DNA from: Bolinopsis microptera
Taxonomy: Eukaryota; Ctenophora; Tentaculata; Lobata; Bolinopsidae
DNA: 64,000 bases
Direction of reading: 5' to 3'
Assembly: GCF_026151205.1 (NCBI RefSeq)
Contig: NC_087080.1
Coordinates: 6,923,096-6,987,095, forward strand
The position numbers and the translations under genes are program-made. Positions 32,273-44,465 of this stretch are shown one piece after another. The notes under the pieces are model-generated. The model made no database searches. It worked only from the letters and a program-made list of their open reading frames with translations, and was not told the DNA's origin. The number at the start of each line of letters is the position of its first letter. Position 1 is the first letter of the stretch.

Positions 32273-34724
32273 ATGTCTAAAGACTGTAAACAAGAGTTCA
32301 AATCAGAACAAGTGGAGATCCCAGAAAAGTCCAACGGTTTCCTCTGCCCAATGTGTCGAGCACATTATTTTTCAGAAGACTACTTTGTTGAGCACATCAA
32401 AGAACATAAATCAGCATCAAATTGTACAATAAAACAAGAACGAACATCTGAATCAGATAAACCAACTGTTTTTGTCTGTCCAGTTTGTACTGAACATGTT
32501 TACTCAGACACTCAGTTAATAGACCATGTAAAACAACACCATGATCATAGCAGCCAAGAAGTACCTGACTACTTTAATACTTCAGATAACTTGACTGGAA
32601 CAGATCCTCAAAAGACATTAGTTCTGTCTCTTAGTGAGAGTCCTACTGTAAAACATTTAAAGGGTTTCATCGAGAAACCCTTTAAATGTTCTGAGTGTTC
32701 ATTTGCTACAAGACGAGCAGCTAATCTTACTGTACATATGAGAATTCACTCTGGAGAGAAACCCTTCAAGTGTTCTGAGTGTTCTTTTGCTACAAGACGA
32801 GCAGGTGATCTTACTGGCCATATGGTCAAGTTCGGAGACAACCTGTACATAAAATCAGTCACTAATTACACTCATTTCACTGCCATAAACGGTAAAATTA
32901 ATTATAATTCCTCTGACAGTCCAAGGGGTACAGGCTCTTCAGATATTATACTCCTAACCTTTCTATAATGATATCTGGGTTCAAAATTTAAATAACTCAA
33001 CCTTGGTGGAGACAGTGGCCACCTGAAAATTACAAAAATAAAGGAGCTGTAAATCACTTATGAAAAAAATATTTACTCCAAATTTCACAATTTAAAGTTA
33101 CGTAAGACAGGTGGGTACTCAAAAAGTGCCGGTTGAGCAGGTTTGTCTGCTCAACACAGGTGGAGCAGCTTACTGACTACATGAGCTAATATAAGTTACG
33201 AGAACTAACCCTCTCATGCTTTTTAATAGCTCCAAAGTCCTAATATTTAATATTATGGGTTGTACCAATCATATTTCATAGAATAGGATCCTCAGAATCG
33301 GCTCAACCGAGGTGGAGACAGCATAACATGCAGTTCAAAATCTGTTATTCTGTAGTTTAGGAGCTTTAGAGTGACTGTGGCAGTCCATTTGCAATACCAA
33401 TGATTCTAAATCATCTACCAACTCATATTACAAGGCATCCTTGCTGAAAAGTACACTCAACATAGGTGGAGACTCAAATTTGGCAAATTTTGGCGTAAAT
33501 TTGACCTCAGAAGTCAAGGTTCTCCACCGCGGTTGAGTGGTTGATGGCTAGTTTGATGAGTTGTATACATGCTAAAGGTTCACCCAATGTTATTTCTTCC
33601 AGAAATCAACTGCCAAAGCTCAACTCAACCCGGTGGGGCCAGTTTTAATGCATTTTTTAATGTTTTAATGTTTAATCAACAATTTCTCCACCTTGTTGAG
33701 CACCTTTTCACAACTTTGATAGTTTTTTCATTTGCTAGAACACTTTGCTTTAAGACAGAAGGGATAACAGTTTTATGATCCCCTACAGTAGCAGTTAACA
33801 GAGCAGATTAGAATTAGTGATAAAACCAATAAATTTAGGCATGTTTGACAGGCTTTTTACTGTTTCTTAATGAAAGATCTCCACCCTGTTGAGCGTCAAT
33901 GGAAAAAACAAAATTTAACGGGAAGTAGAAAAGGCTGAGACGCAACTTTCTAGCTAACCTAGAACTCTCTAAACCTTTCTCCACCCCCGGTTGAGCAGCT
34001 TTGAAAAGTGCGTTTAATTTCTCCACCTCGGTTGAGCACTTAAATCAAATATTGATAAAACCATCAGATTGCAAATTTGATGTAGTTTGTGTTACCAATA
34101 CCCTTTTCCACCTTAATCAAAAGTTTCTTCAACCAGAGCCAGTCTCCACCTTAAATCTCCACCTTTTAAGGGTTTTTTAAAAACCACCTGTATCTGCTCA
34201 ACCGTTCAACCTTTTAATTTATTTTTTTTACTCAGAGAAAGTCCTGAAAAATGTCTTGTCAGCCATATAATCAGGGAGTTTCATTCTGTGTTGAGCTGGC
34301 TCCACCACACACTTCTAAAAAAGTAAAAAATGTACAGGTTGTCTCCGAACTTGACCATATGAGAATTCACTCTGGAGAGAAACCCTTCAAGTGTTCTGAG
34401 TGTTCATATGCTACAAGACGATGGGGTGATCTTACTGTACATATGAGAACTCACTCAGGTGAGAAACCCTTCAAGTGTTCTGAGTGTTCATATGCTTCAA
34501 GACGAGCAGGTGATCTCACTTTACATATGAGAATTCATTCTGCAGAGAAACCCTTTAAATGTTCTGAGTGTTCATATGCTACAAGACGAGCAGCTGATCT
34601 TACTAAACATATTAGAATTCACTCAGGTGAGAAACCCTTCAAATGTTCTGATTGTTCATTTTCTACAAAACAAGCAGGTCATCTTACTAGACATATAATG
34701 CGAATTCACCCTGGTGCTACATAG
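32273..34724 (+). pseudogene. C2H2 zinc-finger protein, cassette copy C, split by a transposon
   Basis: The 5' part (32273-32824) has the two N-terminal C2H2 motifs, the acidic spacer and one and a half tandem fingers. The 3' part (34362-34724) has the rest: the end of finger two and four more, ending HPGAT. Between them is a 1,531-bp insertion plus one extra copy of CATATG. The two parts lie in matching frames across the insertion (6 fingers, about 304 codons without it), so the insertion is the only visible lesion. A transcript could survive only if the element is removed. Confidence 0.88.
32825..34355. mobile_element. Non-autonomous transposon in copy C, with repeated GGTTGAG/GGTGGAG motif
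   Basis: The terminal inverted repeats are 26 bp and start GTCAAGTTCGGAGACAACCT at both ends. CATATG lies on both sides (32819-32824, 34356-34361). Because CATATG is its own complement, the duplication could be TA only, with 28-bp inverted repeats. An 18-bp motif close to GCTCAACCGAGGTGGAGA occurs about twelve times. It is forward in the left third (32997, 33150, 33301, 33456) and mostly inverted in the right part (33521, 33685, 33878, 33978, 34020). It has no transposase and an AT-rich background. Confidence 0.88.
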
Positions 34725-35000
34725 TCAGAAATACAGAACTGCATTGCACCTTATCACCGGACACTGTGGTTTACAGTTTACACAAATACCTTCTTACCAT
34801 CTGCAAATCTAGCACCAGTGCAGGTCCGATGTTTGACCACGAAGAAGAAACCGTCTCGCATATTCTAAGACAGTGCCCTTGTGCCCATCTATTGCTCAAC
34901 TTAAAGGGCGATATTTTCAGGATTATTACCTCCCTGTCAACGATATCTTTGACAACCATCACATAACTACTCTTGTCAACTTTGTAACCTACACCAAAAA
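34725..35000 (+). pseudogene. LINE ORF2 C-terminal fragment after zinc-finger copy C
   Basis: Same tail as after copies A and B (LHKYLLTICKSSTSAGPM, FDHEEETVSHILRQCPCAH), with knuckle cysteines partly lost. The downstream cassette sequence stops at 35087, where a 3.7-kb insertion begins. Confidence 0.65.
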
Positions 35001-35087
35001 TCATAATAGTAACATACTTCGATTCCACATTCATTATCTGTAAAGCTTTGAATATAGTAAGGATCAATGGGTAAATTATGAAATGGA

Positions 35088-35292
35088 GGGGGAGGTCCGT
35101 AGCAATTTTTGGCAACTTTCACCTAAATTTACAAAATTTCCGTAATTAAAAGGTTTCCAAAAGTTGCCAAAAGTTGCCAAAAATAATTAAATTCGGAAAA
35201 AAAAATTCTGTTGAAAACAGTTGCTAATTGGCTCCTAATTATCAATTCTAAAGCACCTTTAAGTGCCTTAGAAGTGATAAAAAGTGATAAAA

Positions 35293-35323
<31 letters not shown>

Positions 35324-38300
35324 TCATGTTTTTTGTCCGTTCGGTACCCTATATTTTCAAAACGGACAAAAAATAACAAAAATGGAAATAACATTTAGAT
35401 GCTTCCTCCTCCTCCTCCTCTTCCTCCTCTTCCTCCTCTTCCTCCTCCTCAGTCCTCCTCCTGGGTCCTCCTCCTGGGTCCTCCTCCTCCTTCTCTTCTT
35501 CAGTCCTTTACCTCCTCCTCCTCCTCAGTCTTCCTCCTCCCTGTCAGTCCTCCTCCTCAGTCAACCTCCTCAGCCATCCTCCTCAGTCCTCCTCAGTCCT
35601 CCTCCTCAGGTCCTCCTCCCCTCCTCCTCCCCCTCCTACTCAGTCCTCCTCCTTTTCATCCTCCTCCTCTTCAGTCCTCAATCCTCCTCCTCACTCCTCC
35701 TCCTCATCGTTCTCCTTAGTCCTCCTCCTCCTCCTCCTCTTCCTCCTCAGTCCTCCTCCTTTTCATCCTCCTCCTCTTCAGTCCTCCTTAGTCCTCCTCC
35801 TCCTCCTCCTCAGTCTTCCTCCTCATCGTTTTCCTTAGTCCTCCTCCTCAGTCCTCCTCAGTCCTCCTCCTCAGTCCTCCCCCAGTCCCCCTCCTCCTCC
35901 TAGTCAGTCCTCCTCCTCAGTTCTCCTCAGTCCTCCTCCTTCTCAGTCCTCCTCAGTCCTCCTCCTCAGTCATCCTCCTCCTCCTGGGTCCTCCTCCTGG
36001 GTCCTCCTCCTCGGTCATCCTGATCCTCCTCAGTCTTCTTCCTCCTCCCCTCCTCAGTCCTCCTACTTTTACTCCTCAGTCCTCCTCCTCAGTCCTCCTC
36101 CTCCTCATTCCTCCTCCTCCTCTTCCTCCTCATCAGTCCTCCTCCTCCTCATCAATCCTCTTCACTAGTCCTCCTTCTCCTTCTCCTCCACCTTCTCCTT
36201 AGTCCTCCTCATCCTCCTCATCCACCTCCTTCCCCTCCTCATCATTCCTCATCAGTCGTCCTCCTCCGCCTCCCCTCCTCCTCCTCAGTCCCCCTCTTCA
36301 GTCCTCCTCCTCAGCCCTCATCCTCCTTTTCCTCAGTCCTCCTCAGTTTTACTCCTCCTCCTCCCTCTCAGTCATCCTCCTCAGCCATCCCCCTCAGTCC
36401 TCCTCAGTCCTCCTCCTCCTCAGTCCTCATCCTCCTCCTCAGTCCTCCTCAGTCCCCCTCCTCAGTCCTCACCCAGTCCCCCTCCTCATATTTAGTCCTC
36501 CTCCTCCTCAGTTCTCATCAGTCCTCCTTCTCAGTCCTCCTCCTCCTCAGTCCTCCTCATCCTCAGTCATCCTCCTCAGTCCTCCTCCTGGGTACTCCTC
36601 CTGGGTCCTCTTCCTCCTCCCCTCCTCAGTCATCATCCTACTCCTACTCCTCAGTCCGAACTACTCCTCAGTTCTCCTGATCCTCCTCTTCAGTCCTCCT
36701 CCTCCTCATCAGTCCTCCTCCTCCTCATTAATCCTCTTCACCAGTCCTCCTTCTCCTCCTCCTTCTCCTTAGTCCTCCTCATCCTCCTCATCCACCTCCT
36801 TCCCCTCCTCATCATTCCTCACCAGTCATCAGTCATCCTTCTCAATCCTCCTCCGCCTCCCTTCCTCTTCCTCAGTCCCCCTCTTCAGTCCTCCTCCTCA
36901 GTTCTCCTCCTCCTCCTCAGCCCTCCTCAGTTTACTCCTCCTCCTCCCTCTCAGTCATACCCCTCAGCCATCCTCCTCAGTCCTCCTCCTCCTCCTCAGT
37001 CCTCATCCTCCTCCTCATCTTCCTCCTCAGTCCTCCTCCTCAGTCATCCTCCTCAGTCCTCCTCCTCCTCCTCCTATATCCTCCTCCTGGGTCATCCTGA
37101 TCCTCCTCCTCCTCATCAATCCTTTTCACCAGTCCTCTTTCTTCTCCTCCTTCTCCTTAGTCCTCCTCATCCTCCTCATCCACCTCCTTCTCCTCATCAT
37201 TCCTCATCAGTCATCCTCCTCAGTCCTCCTCCGGCTCCCCTCCTCCTCCTCAGTCTCCCTCTTCAGTCCTCTTCCTCAGTCCTCCTCCTCCTTCTCCTCA
37301 GTCCTCCTCAGTTTTACTCCTCCTCCTCCTCCTCCCCGTCCTCCTCAGTTCTCCTCAGTCCTCCTCTTCCTCCTCCCCAGTCCTCCTCCTCATCTTTCTC
37401 CTCAGTCCTTCTCCTCATCTTTCTCCTCAGTCCTCCTCCTCCTCCTCAGTCCTTCTCCTCTTCCACCTCCTCCTCAGTCCTCCTCCTCCTCTCCAGTCCT
37501 CCCCCAGCCACCCTCATCCTCATCCTCAGTCCTCCTCCTGCTCCTCCTCCTGGGTCCTCCTCCTTGTTCCTCCTTCTCTGCCTCAGTCCTTCTCCTCCTC
37601 TGTCCTCCTCCTCATCGGTCCTTCTCCTCAGTTATCCTCCTCCTGGGTCCTCCTCCTCCTCCTTAGTCCTTCTCCTCCTCCTCCTCCTCCTCAGTCCTCC
37701 TCCTTCTCCTCACCAGTCCTCCTCAGTCCTCTTTCTCAGTTCTCTTCATCCACCTCCTTCTCCTCATCAGTCCTCCTCAGTCCTCCTCAGTCCTCCTCCT
37801 CCTCCTCAGTTCTCCTCCTCAGTCCTCGTCCTCAGTCCTCGTCCTCCTCCTCGTCCTCAGTCCTCCTCATCAGTCCTCCTCCTCCTTCTCCTCCTCAGTC
37901 CTCGTCCTCCTCCTGGGCCCTTCTCCTCCTCAGTCCTCCTCCTCCTTCTCCTCCCCAGTCCTTCTCCTCTTCCTCCTCCTTAGTCCTCCTCCTCCTCAGT
38001 CCTCCCCCAGTCACCCTCATTCTCCCCCAAGTCATCCTCATCCTCCTCATCAGTCCTCCTTCTCCTCCTCAGTCCTCCTCCTCAGTCCTCCTCTTCAAGC
38101 CTCCTCCTCAGTCCTCCTCCTCCTCCTCCTCGTCCTGGGTCCTCCTTCTCCTCTTCAGTCCTTCTCCTCCTCCTCCTCCTCAGTCCTCCTTCTCCTCATC
38201 AGTCCTTCTCCTCAGTCATCCTGCTCCTGGGTCCTCCTCCTCTTCATAGGTCCTCCTCCTCCTCCTCCTTCTCCTCCTCCTCAGTCCTTCTCCTCAGTCA

Positions 38301-38774
38301 TCTTTCTCCTCTTCTCCTTAACCTTCCTCCTTCACCTCCTTCTCCTTATCATTCCTCATCAGTCATCCTCCTCAGTCCTCCTCCGCCTCCCCTCTTCCTC
38401 CTCAGTCCCCCTCCTCAGTCCTCATCCTCAGTCTCCTCAGTACTCCTCCTCCTCAGTTCTCCTTAGTCCTCCTCCTCCTCCTAAGTCCTCCTCCTCATCT
38501 TTCTCCTCAGTCCTCCCCGAGTCCTCCTCCTCCTCCTCCTATTCAGTCCTCGGTTCTCCTCAGTTCTCCTCCTTCTCAGTCCTCCTCCTCCTCAGTCCTC
38601 CTCGGTATCTAAAATTCTGGGGTAAAGTTAACGGGAAATCACTATTTTTGGCAACTTTTGGCAATTTTTCGCAATTTTTGGCAACCTTTCACATGAATTT
38701 TCAAAATTTCCAAAAAAAGAGGTTGCCAAAAATTGCCAAAAATTGCTACGGACCCCCCCCCCCCCCCCCCCCCC
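35088..38774. mobile_element. 3.7-kb element with G/C-run ends, filled with (TCC)n
   Basis: AATGGA flanks it (35082-35087, 38775-38780), and the paralogous cassette copies show the uninterrupted site. The left end is GGGGGAGGTCCGTAGCAATT. The right end, reversed, is 22 G followed by TCCGTAGCAATTTTTGGCAA. Subterminal parts on both sides repeat TTGCCAAAA/TTTTGGCAA words. Inside are a 29-nt G-run (35294-35322), a short hairpin around TTTTTTGTCCGTT, and 3.2 kb of TCC repeats. No transposase seen. Confidence 0.8.
35398..38610. repeat. (TCC)n expansion, about 3.2 kb
   Basis: Almost pure pyrimidine on the plus strand: TCC triplets punctuated by TCAGTCC and TGGGTCC words, with higher-order repeats of several hundred bases (compare the CTCATCCACCTCCTTC phrase at about 36209, 36790 and 37178). 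The open frames across it, rich in Ser, Pro and Leu, are by-products of the repeat. The other strand is (GGA)n, prone to triplex and quadruplex structures. Confidence 0.97.
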
Positions 38775-39330
38775 AATGGAAATGTTTACACCGAAAATAT
38801 TGTGCATGTTTTTAGATAATATATTATTATTCAAACTAGTAAAATGCGATGAAGTGAAGATAATATAAATATGTGTTGCATGCCATTACCTTCTTGAGGA
38901 CTATCGCTATCCTTAATGAGTTTTCTTTTATTGGATGTATTGTTCTATCACTCTTCTTCAAGTCAGGCTGGAACATGTCACCGATAAAAAAATGTCAGAC
39001 ATAAGAACTGCTTTATTTTGATATCTTTTAGCCCTAAGTCTACATTTTCTGGTAGTGATATATTATTATTATTATTTAAAATTGATTGCAATGAAATACT
39101 TTGAAGTACTGCCTCTGATTGGTGTTCCTCAATCAATCAAAAATCAGTGATATTTATTAAATGATAAACTATATATAGTACTAAGTTTATCTTCTCGTTT
39201 AACTGGGCAAACAATAAACATTTGTGATTTTCATTGGATAAGGCACATTTTCAATGCCAAATTCATTCATGATCAAATTTAAAATAAATTTGCTTTGAAA
39301 TGTATGTCTCTAATATTTCAATACCTCAGA

Positions 39331-40291
39331 ATGTCTAAAGACTGTAAACAAGAGATCAAATCAGAACAAGTGGAGAACCCAGAAAAGTCCAGCGGTTTCC
39401 TCTGCCCAATGTGTGGAGCACATTATTTTTCAGAAGACTACTTTGTTGAGCACATCAAAGAACATAAATCAGCATCAAATTGTGCTATAAAACAAGAACT
39501 AACATCTGAATCAGATAAACCAACTGTTTTTATCTGTCCAGTTTGTGCTGAACATGTTTACTCAGATACTCAGTTAATAGAACATGTCAAACAACACCAT
39601 GATCATAGCAGCTCAGAAGTACCTGACTCCTTTAATACTTCAGATAACTTGACTGTCTCTTAGTGAGAGTACGCCTGTGAAACATTTAAAGGGTTTCATC
39701 GAGAAACCCTTTAAATGTTCTGAGACCTGAGTGTTCATTCGCTACAAAACAAGCAGGTCATCTTACTGACCATATGAGAATTCATTCAGGTGAGAAACCC
39801 TTCAAGTGTTCTGAGTGTTCATTTGCTACAAAACAAGCAGGTCATCTTACTGACCATATGATAATTCACTCAGGTGAAAAACCCTTCAAATGTTCTGAGT
39901 GTTCATTTGCTACAAAACAAGCAGGTGATCTCACTTTACATATACTAGCAGGAACCCGTATAACCCTAAAATAGTGTCAAGACTCAAGAGACTAAAATAA
40001 TTATTACCTATTTAATTCGCGTTTTTGACACCACTTGGGGGTTCAAATTTTGGGCTCTAAAACTCCTATTCCTTGGCCAATTTTTTATTTTTTCATGCTG
40101 ATTTGGAGGCCATTAAAGCATTTGACCCAGTCAAAAGAGTATCAGTTTTATATCTTTTACGGTTTTTGCGGAAAGTCGCGTTAAAGTTGATGCCGTGGTG
40201 TCAGTAAATTGGTACGGATAAACACATCCATATATATCGTCTCGCTTTATATATAGTAAGATAATGCGAATTCACTCAGGTACTACATAGT
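39331..40291 (+). pseudogene. C2H2 zinc-finger protein, cassette copy D (heavily damaged)
   Basis: The N-terminal two C2H2 motifs are intact (start at 39331, one base after a CTCAG). Relative to copies A-C, about 29 bp is missing near 39655 (between two CTG words), which brings in an early stop. The first tandem finger has lost most of its sequence (39720-39732), and only three tandem fingers follow (39733-39942). An insertion of about 320 bp (39943-40262, no coding content, ending TTTATATATAGTAAGAT) then separates the last finger from the usual end of the cassette. Confidence 0.85.
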
Positions 40292-40298
40292 GAGAAAT

Positions 40299-41002
40299 TT
40301 GCCTGGCATTTTTCAGAATTTGGCCACCAAATTTTTTTAAAGGCCTAACTCAAAATTCTAATACAAAACTTAAGGTCGAAATGCGATTCTACGTTGATTC
40401 TAAAAATTGCATGTAAAAATATTGAAACCCTATTGAGTTCTATTGTTTTGAGCGAAATCAGTTTCGCAAATATCGCGAACTGAGATATGGACGATTTTGG
40501 TCATTTTTTGCGATTATTTGCACACAGAATCCAAAGTTAGGTAGATACTGAGCTGATAATCGTAGAGAATATGTAGTATAGGCTTACCTTCCATATAAAG
40601 TTGGTTTCATTCAAAAATATTGATATTTGACCAATTTATGAGCCAAAATCGATCAAATTTGGTGCGTATGCCCAAATATGGTCATATGGTTTTTGGCTCA
40701 TAACTCGGTCATGTTTTGTCCAATCTTAATGAAAATTCATATACGAGTTCAGGGGACCACTAGCTACAAGTAGAGCATCTAAAATCTGGTTTTTGTGCAT
40801 GTTCAGGCTATTTGGCTAAATTGGGCCTAATTTGGACCAAATATGGGCGTGGCTGCCCCGCGGGCACCGTTTGGCGGTTCGGGTCCGGGACCCCCTCAAA
40901 AGTTCGGTCACCGGTCTTAATTTGTTGGTCAACTGCTATCTCGAAACCAAGTTTCACAAAAAAATCAGGGTGAACCCCCCCCCCCCCCCCCCCCCCCCCC
41001 CC
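40299..41002. mobile_element. Unclassified insertion ending in a 28-nt C-run, in copy D's 3' region
   Basis: Cassette sequence stops after GTGAGAAAT at about 40298 and resumes after the C-run at 41003 (TTAACTTTGCAACCTAC matches the other copies), with part of the LINE-derived tail lost. The body repeats phrases such as GAGCCAAAATCGATC and TGGCTCATAACTCGG. No clear inverted ends or coding content. It shares with its neighbours the G/C-run at one end. Confidence 0.5.
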
Positions 41003-41651
41003 TTAACTTTGCAACCTACGGCAAGCCTTGATAGTAACATACTTCGATTCCACTTTTATTATCTGGAAAACTTTGAATAAGGATCAATGGGTAAATTATT
41101 AAATGGGAATATTCACACCGAAAATACTAGATGCATGATTTTAGATAATACATATTATGATTCAAACTAATAAATGCCGATGAAGATAATATAAATTATA
41201 TGTGTTGCATGCCATTACCTTCTTGAGCACTATCGCTATCATTTATGATTTTTATTTTATTGGATGCATTGTTTTATCACTCTTCTTCAAGTCAGAATGA
41301 AACATGTCACCGATAAAAATGTCAGACATAAGAAATACTTTACTTTGATATCTTTTAGCCTTAAGTCTACATTTTCTGGTAGTGATTAATAATTATAATA
41401 TTTTAAAATTGATTGATATGAAATACTTTGAAGCTTTAGTGAGGAGTGCTGCCTCTGATTGGTGTACCTCAATGAATCAAAAATCAGTGATGTTTAATTA
41501 ATCATAAACTAAGTTTATCTTTTCGTTTAACTGGGCAAACATTTGTGATTTTAATTGGATAAGGCACGTTATCAATGCCAAATTCCTTCACGATCAAATT
41601 TAAAATAAATTTGTTTTGAAATGTATGTCTCTAATATTTCAATACTTCAGA

Positions 41652-42880
41652 ATGTTTAAAGACTGTAAACAAGAGATCAAATCAGAACAAGTGGAGAACC
41701 CAGAAAAGTCCAACGGTTTCCTCTGCCCAATGTGTGGAGCACATTATTTTTCAGAAGACTACTTTGTTGATATGAGCACATCAAAGAACAGAAAGCAGCA
41801 TCAAATTGTGCAATAAAACAAGAACTAACATCTGAATCAGATAAACCATCTGTTTTTATCGGTCCAGTTTGTACTGAACATGTTCACTCAGATACTCAGT
41901 TAATAGAACATGTAAAACAACACCATGATCATAGCAGCCCAGAAGTACCTGACTACTTTGATACTTCAGACAACTTGACTGTAACAGATCCTCAGAAGAC
42001 ATTAGTTCTGTCTCCTAGTAAAAGCCCACCTGAGAACTTATTTAGGTGTTCACAGTGTACATTCAGTGCAGCATATTCGAGAAAACTTATAGAACATCAA
42101 AAGATTCACTCTGGAGAAAATTCTTTCAAGTGTTCTGAGTGTTCATTTGCTACAAAACAAGCAGGTCATCTTAATAGACATATGAGAACTCACTCAGGTG
42201 AGAAACCCTTCAAGTGTTCTGAGTGTTCATTTGCTGCAAAACAAGCAGGTCATCTTACTGAACATATGAGAATTCACACTGGAGAGAAACCCTTCAAGTG
42301 TTCTGAGTGTTCATTTGCTGCAAAACAAGCAGGTCATCTTACTGTACATATGAGAATTCACTCTGTAGAGAAACCCTTCAAATGTTCTGAGTGTTCATTT
42401 GCTGCAAAACATGCAGGTGGTCTAACTGTACATATGAGAATTCATTCTGGAGAGAAACCCTTCAAATGTTCTGAGTGTTCATTTGCTACAAGACGAGCAG
42501 GTGATCTTACTAGACATATGAGAACTCACTCAGGTGAGAAACCCTTCAAGTGTTCTGAGTGTTCATTTGCTGCAAAACAAGCAGGTCATCTTACTGAACA
42601 TATGAGAATTCACACTGGAGAGAAACCCTTCAAGTGTTCTGAGTGTTCATTTGCTGCAAAACAAGCAGGTCATCTTACTGTACATATGAGAATTCACTCT
42701 GGAGAGAAACCCTTCAAGTGCTCTGAGTGTTCATATGCTACAAGACGTGCAGGTGATCTTACTGTACATATAAGAATTCACTCTGGAGAGAAACCCTTCA
42801 AATGTTCTCAGTGTTCATATGCTGCAAAACAAGCAATTCACCTTGCTAAACACATAAAAACTCACTCTGGCGAGAAATGA
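41652..42880 (+). pseudogene. C2H2 zinc-finger protein, cassette copy E (frameshifted near the N-terminus)
   Basis: Five extra bases near 41771 (TTGATATGAGCAC against TTGAGCAC) shift the frame inside the first N-terminal motif. The second N-terminal motif has lost a zinc ligand (FIGPVC for FICPVC). Downstream the frame is open through ten tandem fingers (42045-42880). The first of these differs from the rest (CSQCTFSAAYSRKLIEHQKIH), and the others use QAGHLT or RAGDLT helices. A further finger is recognisable but broken after the stop (42885-42955). It may still give a short fingers-only protein from an internal ATG such as 42181. Confidence 0.82.
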
Positions 42881-42959
42881 TTTAAATATTCACAGACATC
42901 CTTTGCTTCAAGAAAAACGAGTGATCCTACAAAAAATATTAAAATCCACTATGTGATGA

Positions 42960-44095
42960 AAAACAAAATTGGCAGTCCTGCAAGATGTTGTTCAGTTCTT
43001 GATAATAATATAGTGCAAGACATTATGACTTGGTGCCTTTATTGACATTAAGTAATGGAGTATCGTCGTGGTTGTATCTGTTTGAAATCCCCCCGTAATC
43101 AGTTTTACACATAGTTATTCTGTTAATCATTTGGAAATCCCCCCCCCCCCCCCCCCCCTTCCCCTCGGCTGATTTCGTAATATGTGGACGACCCTTTAGC
43201 TTTATCGTGTCTGTCAGGTAAATCTCTCATCGTGATCAAAGTATCTTTTACATACAATTTGTTATTGTATTTGTTTGTTTAACTTGTTGTTCGTCATACA
43301 CACAAATATTGGCGGGTTTTAGCAGTATGCCTGGTCAAAAGAATAGATCAGAACTTTTGTCATATTATTCTTCCAAATGATGTCGGTTTAGCAGAAGTGC
43401 ACGGTGCAGACTAGATCCGGGCTAGGTGATATTAGTACTTTAGTAATACGAGGAAAACCAGCCACAAGCTCTTTCCTACACAGCCACAAGCTCTTTCCTA
43501 CAGGGAGTAAATCTGTTTATTAGATCGAATATTGACGCAAATTATGACGACCCATATCGCCACTATAATTTGATTTGCTTAAATCACAGAGATAAAAGTG
43601 TTAACTTCATAAATTCGGTTTGCTGTTGGTTTATTGGAAGGAGTTTCCAGAACAAGGAACCCCTATTCTGGGAGCGATATCTTAAACATCTTAAGCTTTT
43701 CTTATTAGGTGAAAAACCGGATATTATACGGTGCCTTAAAGACGTTATACCTTGATGACCATTTTATACCCAAAGTTCTGGATCCACTATACACCCTTGT
43801 TTATTTATTTTCTCGAAATTACAGCCGTGCCTTACCTTTACCCTTTATTTCACAAGTTGTAGCCAGTGGAGTTATCTCCACTACTAGTATTGATATAGAG
43901 TCACATTTAAAATCAGTAGTATCTCTCCTTTTTCTCTCCATCTTATGTGCAATTTATTACTCTATATCCACTGACTTTATTCGACGTATTATCTAAAGTA
44001 GTAGTAGTAAATCTTTTAAAGTACGAAATATCTCTTTAAAAGAGCATCCTAGGCACCTTATAGATATCAAAACGCATAAAAAAGAAAACAAAAAC
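42960..44095. other. Intergenic, no gene seen
   Basis: AT-rich, with a 20-nt C-run at 43139-43158 next to a MITE-like end (ATGTGGACGACCCTTTA) and a 23-bp direct duplication (CAGCCACAAGCTCTTTCCTA) at about 43459-43502. Short open frames at 43570-43996 have no recognisable features. Confidence 0.6.
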
Positions 44096-44097
44096 AT

Positions 44098-44465
44098 CAA
44101 CCATCTTCTAACTTCTTCCATTCCTCCCTATCTAAAGCCAAAAATCTAAGGTCTTCGAAATCAGTCAAATTCTTAAGTCTAATATCAAGATTTCTACTAG
44201 TCAAGTCTTTTCTAATAACATCTAATAAATTTAAACATGGTCTACCCCGTCTCCCTTCCATAAAAATATCAGTTCAATTTATTGCAAATAACATAGAGGT
44301 GTATGCTGGTGAGTCTTCCTGTCCTCTTAAGATATGTCCTAACATTCTCCATCGAAACTTAGAGACTCTCACAGACAAGGGAGTGACATAACAACGAGCA
44401 TAGAGTGCCTCATTAGAAATAACCCCAGTAGGCCATCTGATATCTAAAAGAATAAAAAAAAATTG
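44098..44465 (-). pseudogene. Antisense LINE reverse transcriptase C-terminal fragment
   Basis: Read on the minus strand: RWPTGVISNEALYARCYVTP, then VSKFRWRMLGHILRGQEDSP, one in-frame TGA, then FMEGRRGRPCLNLLDVIRKD and LALDREEWKKLEDG. The R-W-x-M-L-G-H-I-L-R and G-R-R-G-R-P blocks are typical of the region C-terminal to the RT in many non-LTR elements. A dead fragment. Confidence 0.75.

Noticed and set aside
32825-32968. Novel C-terminus for zinc-finger copy C (VKFGDNLYIKS...)
   Set aside because: It is translated from the transposon's inverted end; the proper finger sequence resumes after the insertion.
35211-37983. Long open frames rich in Ser, Pro and Leu
   Set aside because: They are translations of the (TCC)n repeat; all three frames are open for the same reason and there are no start, domain or splice features.
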